From contig CAJWZG010000090.1 in NCBI GenBank assembly GCA_913049565.1, positions 1 through 9,857 of the forward strand: DNA of 9,857 nucleotides, read 5' to 3'. Each line of letters begins with the position of its first letter. Position 1 is the first letter of the stretch. Positions 1-6,211 of this stretch are shown here, piece by piece. A program made the position numbers and the translations under genes. The notes under the pieces were generated by a model. The model had not been told where the DNA came from and ran no database searches. It saw only the letters and a list, made by a program, of their open reading frames with translations. Source of the DNA: an uncultured Gammaproteobacteria bacterium (lineage in GTDB: Bacteria > Pseudomonadota > Gammaproteobacteria > Pseudomonadales > Azotimanducaceae_A).

Positions 1-442
1 GCGTCTTGATATCACTGTCCATTGGGAACATCACTTCATCGCCACGAAGATACGCACCTAGCTGCTCTACATATTTTTCAAACTCGGCAACCCCGGTGGG
101 GACGTAGCCAATGTGTGCCAACGCAGAATCCCCACGTCCGACACCCAGATATGCGCGTCCAAGGCTGACAGCGTTCAGTGTGGCCATCGCCGAGGCAGTA
201 ACCGCAGCGTGTCTGGTACGCGGATTGGTTACACCGGTGCCTAATTTTAGAGTGGTAGTTTCCTTCGCCACCGCCGTCAAACTGACGTAAACCTCGGGGG
301 CCAAATTTTGCGTATCGAACAGTAGTAAACCATCCAATCCTGCACTTTCGTAGGTTTTTCCATAGCTAAAGCTAGGGTCGAATGGACTATTCATCATCCA
401 GTAGTGAGTAGGGCGAGCAATCCAAAATTCGGCTTTGTTCAT
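1..442 (-). CDS. Luciferase-like (LLM class) flavin/F420-dependent oxidoreductase, C-terminus cut by window edge
   Basis: The first 147 residues are visible; the 3' part lies off the left edge. The protein starts MNKAEFWIARP and carries a block typical of the bacterial-luciferase/methylene-H4MPT-reductase family: GTGVTNPRTRHAAVTASAM (about residues 68-86), then LGVGRGDSALAHIG (about 99-112), which lines the flavin or F420 pocket in this TIM-barrel family. Members use FMNH2 or F420 for monooxygenation or hydride transfer; the substrate cannot be read from the sequence. The ATG (442-440) overlaps the TGA stop (441-439) of the upstream selenoprotein gene in an ATGA arrangement. No good Shine-Dalgarno is visible, so translation is probably coupled to the selenoprotein. 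Together with the thioredoxin-fusion gene upstream this makes a three-gene operon. FMN versus F420 cannot be settled from this N-terminal part. Confidence 0.9.
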   Translation of the reverse strand, partial: MNKAEFWIARPTHYWMMNSPFDPSFSYGKTYESAGLDGLLLFDTQNLAPEVYVSLTAVAKETTTLKLGTGVTNPRTRHAAVTASAMATLNAVSLGRAYLGVGRGDSALAHIGYVPTGVAEFEKYVEQLGAYLRGDEVMFPMDSDIKT

Positions 443-972
443 TTTGTTTTTTCACTTAAGCAACTGATGAGTTGGTCCAAGATGGCGTCCGCTTTGGCGG
501 CCATCTGTGCATCATTAGCGTCCTGTATAGGATGTGCTACGAACAAGCACTTGGCATCGCTCATGCCCAGAGCATCTGCTTGAGTCCTTGCGGCATCCAC
601 AAATTCCCCTGAAGCAATTGCCACCGACGGCATGTTCTGAATTTCGAACCATACGATGTCATGCAAACTGCACGATGTGCATGATCCTCAGTCAGCTAGC
701 GCCACCACGACAAAGTCATTGGCCGCTTTGATTTCATGCCGCAATGTTTCAGGCGCGGGCTTTGAAAAGGTTGGTTTCGTGTATCGATTGATTTCAATAT
801 CAGCAAGTCGCCCCACAAGAGTCTCTTCTAGGCGGTCTAAAAAAACATCGCCGCGACGTTTGGAGATGTCCAACAGACCTACACGACCGCTAAGATGTTG
901 CGGTCTTGGGGAAATTTGACGTGTAACAGGGGTTTCTTCGTTAGTGGGATCTAGCAGTACGACTCTTGTCAT
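439..972 (-). CDS. UGSC-family selenoprotein with in-frame TGA (Sec95)
   Basis: One 177-residue protein is encoded if the TGA at 690-688 is read as selenocysteine; otherwise the gene looks like two unrelated short ORFs. The N-terminal part (MTRVVLLDPTNEE, then SGRVGLLDISKRRGD at about 28-42) ends in VVVALAD. It continues without a frame change as U95-G-S-C98-T-S-C101-S-L-H-D and FEIQNMPSVAIASGEFVDAA to the TGA stop at 441-439. This matches the UGSC (seleno)protein family, named for the Sec-Gly-Ser-Cys motif; many homologues have Cys in place of Sec (from memory). A bacterial SECIS-like hairpin follows the TGA. The ATG at 972 has a GGAG Shine-Dalgarno 8 nt upstream. The biochemical function is unknown to me. 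The UG(S/T)CTxC pattern followed by a Pro-x-Val strand resembles GrdB/PrdB reductase subunits, suggesting a selenol-based reductive step. It lies between a thioredoxin-fusion gene (62-nt gap) and a luciferase-like enzyme (4-nt overlap). Confidence 0.93.
659..690 (-). promoter_or_regulatory. Bacterial SECIS element and Sec-coding UGA
   Basis: The TGA (690-688) is followed 12 nt later by a hairpin: arm UCGUGCA (675-669), loop GUU (668-666), arm UGCAUGA (665-659). All 7 pairs form, one of them G-U. The loop begins with G, 19 nt after the UGA, which fits the known bacterial SECIS rule (small apical loop with G in its first two positions, roughly 16-37 nt from the UGA). The 3' arm can also pair perfectly with UCAUGCA (684-678), giving a competing hairpin with a 12-nt loop, and UGCAC-AUC-GUGCA is a third possibility. 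The hairpin is itself coding (SCSLHD), as usual for bacterial SECIS elements. Confidence 0.82.
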
Positions 973-980
973 TCTTAAGT

Positions 981-984
981 CTCC
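981..984 (-). promoter_or_regulatory. Ribosome binding site of the selenoprotein gene
   Basis: GGAG on the minus strand with an 8-nt spacer to the ATG at 972. It fixes the start of the split-looking gene at 972 and shows that the N-terminal half is a genuine translation unit, not the tail of something longer. Confidence 0.75.
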
Positions 985-1034
985 GAATGGGCGGCATGTT
1001 GGTGATTGATACCGTTTAAAAAAAGCTGTTGCCT

Positions 1035-2594
1035 TTAGGGCGTTATCTTTTGGGTCACAGGCACGGAGCCAATGCTTTGTGGCAGCCAACCGTGGAAAAA
1101 TGCAGTGCACTTACCCGCAAGACTGCCAGCTACGACGATATTTACGTCGGTATCCGAACCAAATTTTGCGAGTCGAGTGGCTGTCCCCAACGCTTCATAA
1201 TGGGCCTTCTGTTCCGGTGTACATCCAGGGCTAGAAATGAGCTCGGCCACGGTTTTTTCGCTGGCTCGATGTATCAGCTGTCGCAGCTGGGGTTTGCTGA
1301 GTGAGTCGCTATTGAAGGTCGCCGCATGTTCCGGTGAAACGACGATAAGGCAATTGGAGAAACCGTAAGCTTTGGCGTTAAGGGTGGTGGTAGTCGCGGC
1401 GCCGATGGTGGTTGCAAGATCACTGGCTAGGGTAGAAGTTTCATCGATGATTAGGTTGGGACCACCCGACATTGCGAAAACTGTCACGGTGGAGTCCTCT
1501 GCATTGAAACCCCGATCAACGTGCAGGGCATCCCAGCAAGATTTCTCCTCCCACTCCGGAAAGCACATTGTGAATTTCATCGGATTACCAAACGTGGAGC
1601 GTTCAGTACCCCCGGGTACCGCGCCGCCAACATTACGGATTACCAATCGCAACGCCCGACCAATAGTTGCGTTGGCGCGGTTGCCCTGACCGAGCACGCC
1701 GAGCCCCATGTTCATGCCAATACGTTCGCGAATAGGTCCATTTACGACCATAACCGGCGTCGCACCCATCGTCGTGGCCATGACGCCATGAATATTGAAA
1801 TCGTCGGTACATACGGCTTCGACAGCGGCAATGACCACCGGTAGATAATCGGGTTTACATCCAGCCAGCACACAGTTGATAGCAATTTTTTCGACGCTTA
1901 CCGGTGCCATGTTGGGCGGCATAACCGCAACAATGTCTTGGGCATTTCGTGTCGTTGCGTCGAGCATCTTGAGTACACGCTCCGGCGTAGGGGGTATGAC
2001 CGGTAGTCCATCGGAAAAGCCTTGGTCGAACATGAATTCAAATTCATCATCGAGCCCTCCAAGTTCAATACGCCGCGCACGGATTGGACTGTTTTCCGCT
2101 TCAGCTCTTAAACGCTCATAGTTCGATGGATCCACTGACAGGGAGCCACACCCGGGCAGCCAGTCTGGTAGGACTAACCAGTCGACATTGAGCGTATTGG
2201 TGTCCGCAACCAATTCCGTCCCCAATTCCTGCCATTCGGTTTTTACAAAGCCGACCAGTTCTTTTTCAATCTGCCCAGTGGCATCAAGGAGGCGCAGTGT
2301 TGGGACAACTTGAATGTCTGCTGCATATGAAACAGCGAGGGCGCTGTCGTCTAAGATGTCGAAACTTGGGCCGTACTCTTCCATGAGCGCACGATTTCCG
2401 GCATCGCTTTGCCCGATGACGAAAAAATCGATTCCTTCAGAAGCGCTGTCAACTAAAGCGGCCAGAACTGGCAGGACTACTCGGCAGGTTGGACAATCCT
2501 CCTTTATAAAACAGACGATCGCTGGACTTTGGGCGGAAAACGCATGGCGCTGCCCCTGCATATCATTGATTGCGAATGGTTTTAATGACGACAT
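1035..2594 (-). CDS. Thioredoxin-like domain fused to conserved 'GLPVIPPT' domain of unknown function
   Basis: 519 residues. Residues 1-130 form a thioredoxin/redoxin-like domain: KEDCPTC (Cys34, Cys37) is the CxxC redox site, and VVPTLRL supplies the cis-Pro98 typical of the fold. A linker with LPGCGS (Cys149) leads to a 350-residue domain with strongly patterned blocks: DGLPVIPPTPERV (195-207), MPPNMAPVSVEKIAINCVLAGC (225-246), GMNMGLGVLGQGNRANATIGRA (293-314) and ERSTFGNPMKFTMCF (331-345). From memory, this block set belongs to a widespread uncharacterised family often encoded beside UGSC proteins; I know no established function. No signal peptide is seen, so it is probably cytosolic. The ATG at 2594 has GGAG 8 nt upstream and is preferred over a TTG eight codons earlier. 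It is the first gene of the operon with the selenoprotein and probably supplies or recycles reducing equivalents for it (inference). Confidence 0.9.
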   Translation of the reverse strand: MSSLKPFAINDMQGQRHAFSAQSPAIVCFIKEDCPTCRVVLPVLAALVDSASEGIDFFVIGQSDAGNRALMEEYGPSFDILDDSALAVSYAADIQVVPTLRLLDATGQIEKELVGFVKTEWQELGTELVADTNTLNVDWLVLPDWLPGCGSLSVDPSNYERLRAEAENSPIRARRIELGGLDDEFEFMFDQGFSDGLPVIPPTPERVLKMLDATTRNAQDIVAVMPPNMAPVSVEKIAINCVLAGCKPDYLPVVIAAVEAVCTDDFNIHGVMATTMGATPVMVVNGPIRERIGMNMGLGVLGQGNRANATIGRALRLVIRNVGGAVPGGTERSTFGNPMKFTMCFPEWEEKSCWDALHVDRGFNAEDSTVTVFAMSGGPNLIIDETSTLASDLATTIGAATTTTLNAKAYGFSNCLIVVSPEHAATFNSDSLSKPQLRQLIHRASEKTVAELISSPGCTPEQKAHYEALGTATRLAKFGSDTDVNIVVAGSLAGKCTAFFHGWLPQSIGSVPVTQKITP

Positions 2595-2972
2595 GGTGAC
2601 AGCTCCGCGGATAGCCAAAAGCAGTTGCCCATGAAACTGATATTTTTACTAGAGCACCGACGGTAAAATTTCGATGGTCGATGCATTCTTGCAGTGCCGA
2701 TAAGGTTTAACAGCGAGCCGGCGAGTGTTTGTATCGGGGTTTGAAAAGCTGTGCTGCGTGACACCATTCCGCCAGTCCCTTTCAAGGATGTTAAACGCCA
2801 AGTACCTCACAACCTGCTGCGCCGCACGCCCATAAACACGAGGTAGAAGGAAGTACCGCTTAACACGTCAGAGGTAGAGTCTTTGCAGTTGAACAGGCAA
2901 CGTCAATCAACAAAAACGTATCATTCGATAACGCCCAGTTATACACAGATTGAATGGCAGAGCTCTAGGACG
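2595..2972. other. 378-bp intergenic region upstream of the thioredoxin/selenoprotein operon
   Basis: This lies between the LysR stop and the operon start, both on the minus strand. It should hold the operon promoter. I see the GGAG Shine-Dalgarno at 2606-2603, the motif copy at 2918-2931, and a possible minus-strand -35 (TTGACG, 2906-2901) without a convincing -10. The lone ATATCAG at 2643-2637 (minus) is only half of the motif and could be chance. No small gene, riboswitch or clear terminator for LysR is recognisable. Confidence 0.5.
2918..2931 (+). promoter_or_regulatory. Putative operator, TATC-N4-GATA motif copy 1
   Basis: GTATCATTCGATAA. It matches the copy at 4133-4146 (reverse strand) at 12 of 14 positions and has the same dyad core TATC-N4-GATA. 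It is 324 bp upstream of the thioredoxin-fusion start and 42 bp past the LysR stop. The regulator is not identified. Confidence 0.45.
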
Positions 2973-3872
2973 TCAGCTTATCTTTAGGTCCCGATAATAA
3001 GCCTCAGTTAACTCAACAACGCGGTCTAGCACAACCGAATGCACATTTGGTCGTCTGACAATGGCGATATCTATGAAATACTTCTCGATCGGTAGCTTGA
3101 TTTCGACTATTTCGCCGCGCAATTGTTCCTGATAAATACTGTACCTAGGACCGTAGCCTAATAGGTTTGAATTTAGGATAAGCTCCTTGGCCATCTGTTC
3201 CGAGGCTGCGGTTACGCACTGCGAATCGTTAAGCGGCTTTGTTTTACGATCCCTCAAGATTGGCTGATAGGGCGTGAATTTTGGCGCGGCTCTGTTTCTG
3301 ACCAAACCGAACTTCTTGAGTTCTGCGAGGGGTACTTGTTTCGCAATTTCAGTAAGTGGATGACCTGAGCGGCAGAACACCACCCACTGACTGCGGGCCA
3401 GAAGTCGCACCGTCAGCGGTAAGCCGCTTAAGTTCAGATCACCGTAAACGACGGCTACATCAATATCGCCGTTCAGCAATTGCGGAGCCAGCGCATCCAT
3501 ATGACCTTCAATGAAAGACAGGCTGATAGACGGGGAACTCACGCCTAACTCATTTGCCAAATGGCCGACAAACTCCGACAGTCTTGCCTCGCCTAAACCT
3601 ATAACGATACTGTTTGACCCCGCGTCTAAGTCTGAGCGAGCAAGCCGCACCTGTTCCAAAATATGCTTGGCGTGAACGTAAAAGCCCATACCTTTGACAG
3701 TCGTGTGCATGCCGCGACCGTCGCGCTCAAACAGCGCCGTACCGAGCTGCGACTCTAATCGCTTTATGCTGCCACTCAAGCCGGGCTGAGAAATAAACCG
3801 GTGTTTGGCGGCAGCGTGTACTGTGCCAAGTTCTACTAAAGCAACAAAGTGTTCGAGTTGTCGAATATCCAT
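2973..3872 (-). CDS. LysR-type transcriptional regulator
   Basis: 299 residues, normal length for the family. The N-terminus MDIRQLEHFVALVELGTVHAAA, then SQPGLSGSIKRLESQLGTALFER (about 28-50), is the classical LysR winged helix-turn-helix; the conserved 'S-QP-LS-I-LE--LG-LF-R' pattern is clear. The rest (about 85-295) is a periplasmic-binding-protein-like effector domain, beginning GSNSIVIGLGEARLSEFVG and including NGDIDVAVVYGD. It is divergent from the alpha/beta-hydrolase gene, the usual arrangement for a LysR regulator and its target, and co-oriented with the selenoprotein operon. No good Shine-Dalgarno precedes the ATG at 3872, so expression may be low. The inducer cannot be predicted. 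The TATC-N4-GATA motifs nearby have even-spaced dyad symmetry and do not cleanly fit the standard LysR T-N11-A box. Confidence 0.95.
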   Translation of the reverse strand: MDIRQLEHFVALVELGTVHAAAKHRFISQPGLSGSIKRLESQLGTALFERDGRGMHTTVKGMGFYVHAKHILEQVRLARSDLDAGSNSIVIGLGEARLSEFVGHLANELGVSSPSISLSFIEGHMDALAPQLLNGDIDVAVVYGDLNLSGLPLTVRLLARSQWVVFCRSGHPLTEIAKQVPLAELKKFGLVRNRAAPKFTPYQPILRDRKTKPLNDSQCVTAASEQMAKELILNSNLLGYGPRYSIYQEQLRGEIVEIKLPIEKYFIDIAIVRRPNVHSVVLDRVVELTEAYYRDLKIS

Positions 3873-3928
3873 AACATATAACTATCGAAAGCGTTTAGAC
3901 AAAACTTTACCACAATGTGTGCCCGTGG

Positions 3929-3962
3929 AGCCTCGGTCAGTGCAGCTGCCGAGCTTGTTTTT
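3929..3962 (+). terminator. Terminator- or attenuator-like hairpin upstream of hydrolase
   Basis: CTCGG (3932-3936) pairs with CCGAG (3949-3953); inside it CAG (3938-3940) pairs with CTG (3946-3948) around the 5-nt loop TGCAG. AG/CT pairs extend the base past a bulged C. The tract TTGTTTTT follows. It has the form of a plus-strand intrinsic terminator but sits about 300 bp upstream of the hydrolase, with no plus-strand gene before it. It could stop antisense transcription or act as a leader attenuator. Formation is uncertain because of the two bulges. Confidence 0.35.
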
Positions 3963-4132
3963 ACAGGCTTCTGTAGTGCTGAAAACTCCTACGATGCTGC
4001 ATCGACACCGAAAAAAGCCCACGGGTTAGCGAAAGAAACGACAGCTCTCTGTTCAGGCCAAAATCTAGCCATCAAGTATGCGTCGCAACCAAGCCAGTAA
4101 GCTGCGAAGGTTATGGGATAGGAAACAAATAA

Positions 4133-4146
4133 TTATCGACTGATAT
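4133..4146 (-). promoter_or_regulatory. Putative operator, TATC-N4-GATA motif copy 2
   Basis: ATATCAGTCGATAA on the minus strand. It differs from copy 3 (8998-9011) by one base of 14 and is a dyad (TATC-AGTC-GATA). It lies 111 bp upstream of the hydrolase TTG, inside the LysR-hydrolase divergent region, so it could serve either gene. Confidence 0.5.
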
Positions 4147-4244
4147 TGTTTTGTAGATAGATGCTGTCTCACAATTAAGGTTTAGTAGTGGCCAATGTCT
4201 TACTGCTTCCGGGTCGGGCGTCGCTTGCATCATTGAACACGTCT

Positions 4245-4250
4245 GGGAGG
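4245..4250 (+). promoter_or_regulatory. Strong ribosome binding site selecting a TTG start
   Basis: GGGAGG with a 7-nt spacer to the TTG at 4258. The first in-frame ATG (4324) has no such site, and the ATG at 4262 is out of frame, so this site decides the start. Confidence 0.75.
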
Positions 4251-4257
4251 ATCTGTC

Positions 4258-5400
4258 TTGAATGTTCTTAATGAAAAAAGCCCGAGATTGCGCGCTCAAA
4301 CGACGGCGTTGAACGCTCGAGCAATGGCTTTTGCTCGGTGTTCATTGTCGCTTTTGCTCATCTGCAGCATTGGTTCCACGGTCCAGGCAGAGACTGTAGG
4401 CGTCAACGCCCATCTGGGTTGGGTGGTCGGTGAAAAAGAACTCATGCTCTCTGGCAATGTCAGTGAACCTGTGCGCGTGGCTATGGCAGCAGTGGGTGGC
4501 CCCAATGTGCAGGCCAAAAAGACAGAGTTCCCAACTACCCTTGTCGCTTGGCAGGCCACCGCCGATGCACACAGCGCAGCGAATCAGGTGACGTTAGCGT
4601 TCTTGAATCAAAAGTTTGGGGTCCGCGTACAACGTAAGAAAATCGCTGGTGTCGGCGTGCACGATATAAGCCCCGCGGAGCCCACTATCGAAGGCGAGAG
4701 CTATGTGTTCATTCACTTGCACGGCGGTGGTTATTTGTTCGGTGGCGGCGTCATGGGTGCTGCTGAAGGTGCTGCAATTGCGGCGGTTACCGGCCTGAGA
4801 GTTATTTCTGTGGACTATTCGCTGTTGCCGCAGTCGCCTTTTCCTGCGGCTCTGAACGATGTGGTAGCAGTCTACCGAGCCATAGCAGAACAGTTTGGCC
4901 CGGCCAATATTGCAATGGGCGGCAGTTCGGCGGGCGGGCACTTGGCTTTAAGCACATGCCACAAGCTCAAAGCCCTAGATTTAGAATTACCCAAAGTACT
5001 TTTCCTCGGGACCCCTCTGGCGGATTTAACGCACAGTGGCGATACCGTGGTGACGAACGAGGGGGTCGACAACGTGATTGGCACATTTCAAGGCTTTCAC
5101 GGAAAACTGCAAGCATTGTTCGCCAATGGTCAGGACTTAAGCGATCCTTTGATATCACCGTTGTTGGGTGATTTCACAGGTTTTCCTGCAACTTACTTGG
5201 TGTCTGGAACTCGGGATATTTTGTTGAGCGATACCGTGCGCGTGCACCTGAAACTAAGGCGCGCAAACATCCCCGCCGATTTAATTGTGTTTGAAGGCCT
5301 GCCCCACGGAGCGTATGCGGCGGTGCCCAATTCTCCCGAATTTGATATGGCTTATGGCGGCCTCAATACTTTTTTACAGCAGCATCTGCGAAAGCCGTGA
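4258..5400 (+). CDS. Exported alpha/beta-hydrolase (HSL-type esterase/lipase)
   Basis: 380 residues from a TTG start supported by GGGAGG 7 nt upstream. An N-terminal export signal is visible: a basic stretch, then the hydrophobic CSLSLLLICSIGST (about 28-41) and a probable cleavage after VQA (residue 44). The fold is the hormone-sensitive-lipase type of carboxylesterase: HGGG oxyanion-hole motif at 155-158, nucleophile elbow G-S-S-A-G with Ser224, Asp320 in SGTRD, and His350 in LPHG, which completes the triad. It should hydrolyse carboxylic esters or lactones of small to medium size in the periplasm or outside the cell. It is followed 49 bp later by a hydratase-family gene on the same strand and is divergent from LysR, so the two are probably one regulated catabolic operon. 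If ATG 4324 were used instead, the signal peptide would still be intact, with a shorter n-region. Confidence 0.92.
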   Translation: MNVLNEKSPRLRAQTTALNARAMAFARCSLSLLLICSIGSTVQAETVGVNAHLGWVVGEKELMLSGNVSEPVRVAMAAVGGPNVQAKKTEFPTTLVAWQATADAHSAANQVTLAFLNQKFGVRVQRKKIAGVGVHDISPAEPTIEGESYVFIHLHGGGYLFGGGVMGAAEGAAIAAVTGLRVISVDYSLLPQSPFPAALNDVVAVYRAIAEQFGPANIAMGGSSAGGHLALSTCHKLKALDLELPKVLFLGTPLADLTHSGDTVVTNEGVDNVIGTFQGFHGKLQALFANGQDLSDPLISPLLGDFTGFPATYLVSGTRDILLSDTVRVHLKLRRANIPADLIVFEGLPHGAYAAVPNSPEFDMAYGGLNTFLQQHLRKP

Positions 5401-5449
5401 TGCAAGCTTGGCAAGGACAATGCGACCACCGGTTGCTGCGTATATAACT

Positions 5450-6211
5450 ATGATGGACATTAACCAAATCGCGGATCAACAGCTCAAGGACTACGACGAC
5501 AAGAATATTGGCAGCGTATTTGAACACCGTAAATTTAGCACAGCCGTGGCCTATCAAATTCAGGCGGCGGTCAGTCGATTACGTGAGCAGCGCGGCGAGA
5601 CTTTGGTCGGCTACAAGGTCGGTTGTGTTTCGGTGCCTCTTCGAGAATCTATGGGAATCTATCACCCGGTGATGGGGCGCCTTTTTGCCACCGAACAATG
5701 GCCGTCTGCGACGCACTTGCAGGCATCGGATTTTGCTCAACCTGCCATTGAAGGTGAACTGGCAGTGCGGTTGGGGCAAAGCCTCGCGCCTGACGCTCTG
5801 TCTGATCAGGCAGTAATGGCTGCTATCGACTCCGTATTCGCGGTGATAGAAATGCATAACCGAGTGTTTCGGGCTAAGCCATCTGCTCCTGAATTAGTTG
5901 CCAACAATGCCTTGCACGCTGGGGTTGTGCATGCGCTCGATCCTGCACATGGATTACCTGATATGCCAGGGCCGCTCACCGTTGAGATTAATAGTGTGCC
6001 AGTAGTGGGGGTAGCCGGGGCAGATCTCAGAGAGACAGTCATTACCTCTCTACGCTGGCTGGTTGGGGAATTGCACGATCAGAATCTGCGATTGCAGAAG
6101 GGCCAAACAATACTCTGTGGCACCATAGCCGGTATGCATGGAATAAGTCCCAACGATACCGTGCGGGTGATAACGGCAGACTTTGGTTCAGTACATACGC
6201 GTTTGGTTTAG
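5450..6211 (+). CDS. 2-keto-4-pentenoate hydratase / fumarylacetoacetate-hydrolase-family enzyme
   Basis: 253 residues from ATG 5450, the usual length for MhpD-like hydratases. Recognisable blocks are LVGYKVGC (52-59), PAIEGELAV (98-106), AVIEMHNRVF (131-140), VANNALHAG (150-158) and the C-terminal GTIAGMHGISPNDTVRV. Glu101, Glu103 and Glu134 have the same spacing as the metal-binding glutamates of E. coli MhpD (106, 108, 139; from memory). The family hydrates 2-hydroxypenta-2,4-dienoates or decarboxylates 4-oxalocrotonate in meta-cleavage pathways; which reaction applies here is open. No extradiol dioxygenase, aldolase or ring-cleavage hydrolase is in view. The start is uncertain: ATG 5453 follows directly, and ATG 5420 (ten residues longer) has AAGGA only 2 nt upstream. 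It is probably co-transcribed with the esterase. Confidence 0.87.
   Translation: MMDINQIADQQLKDYDDKNIGSVFEHRKFSTAVAYQIQAAVSRLREQRGETLVGYKVGCVSVPLRESMGIYHPVMGRLFATEQWPSATHLQASDFAQPAIEGELAVRLGQSLAPDALSDQAVMAAIDSVFAVIEMHNRVFRAKPSAPELVANNALHAGVVHALDPAHGLPDMPGPLTVEINSVPVVGVAGADLRETVITSLRWLVGELHDQNLRLQKGQTILCGTIAGMHGISPNDTVRVITADFGSVHTRLV

Larger units (their letters stand above)
3873..4257. other. 385-bp divergent intergenic region between LysR and hydrolase
   Basis: Expected to hold both promoters. It contains the terminator-like hairpin at 3929-3962, a 13-bp palindrome CGATGC-T-GCATCG at 3992-4004, motif copy 2 at 4133-4146 and the hydrolase Shine-Dalgarno at 4245-4250. No convincing -35/-10 pair was found. 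Short ORFs here lack ribosome binding sites. Confidence 0.5.

Noticed and set aside
688..690. The TGA as a nonsense mutation making the upstream half a pseudogene
   Set aside because: The frame is intact on both sides, the residues flanking the TGA match the UGSC family motif, and a SECIS-like hairpin follows at the right distance.
972..1034. T-run after the thioredoxin-fusion stop (minus strand) as an intrinsic terminator
   Set aside because: The run of seven Ts has no strong hairpin directly before it, and termination there would silence the selenoprotein gene, which has only a short gap.
2595..2618. TTG start eight codons upstream of the thioredoxin-fusion ATG
   Set aside because: Starting there would place the GGAG Shine-Dalgarno inside the coding region; that site is correctly spaced for ATG 2594.
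2582..2785. 67-residue minus-strand ORF before the thioredoxin-fusion gene
   Set aside because: It has no ribosome binding site or recognisable content and overlaps the well-supported start of the real gene in another frame.
3915..4100. 61-residue plus-strand ORF in the LysR-hydrolase gap
   Set aside because: No ribosome binding site, the terminator-like hairpin lies within it, and the composition does not look like a protein family I know.
4133..4146. TATC-N4-GATA as a standard LysR T-N11-A box
   Set aside because: The dyad has an even 4-bp spacer, so its symmetric T and A are 10 or 12 bp apart; LysR binding remains possible but is not shown by the pattern.
5285..5449. N-terminal extension of the hydratase to 5285
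   Set aside because: It would overlap the last 116 bases of the esterase gene, and the extra residues do not resemble the family, whose usual start matches 5450.
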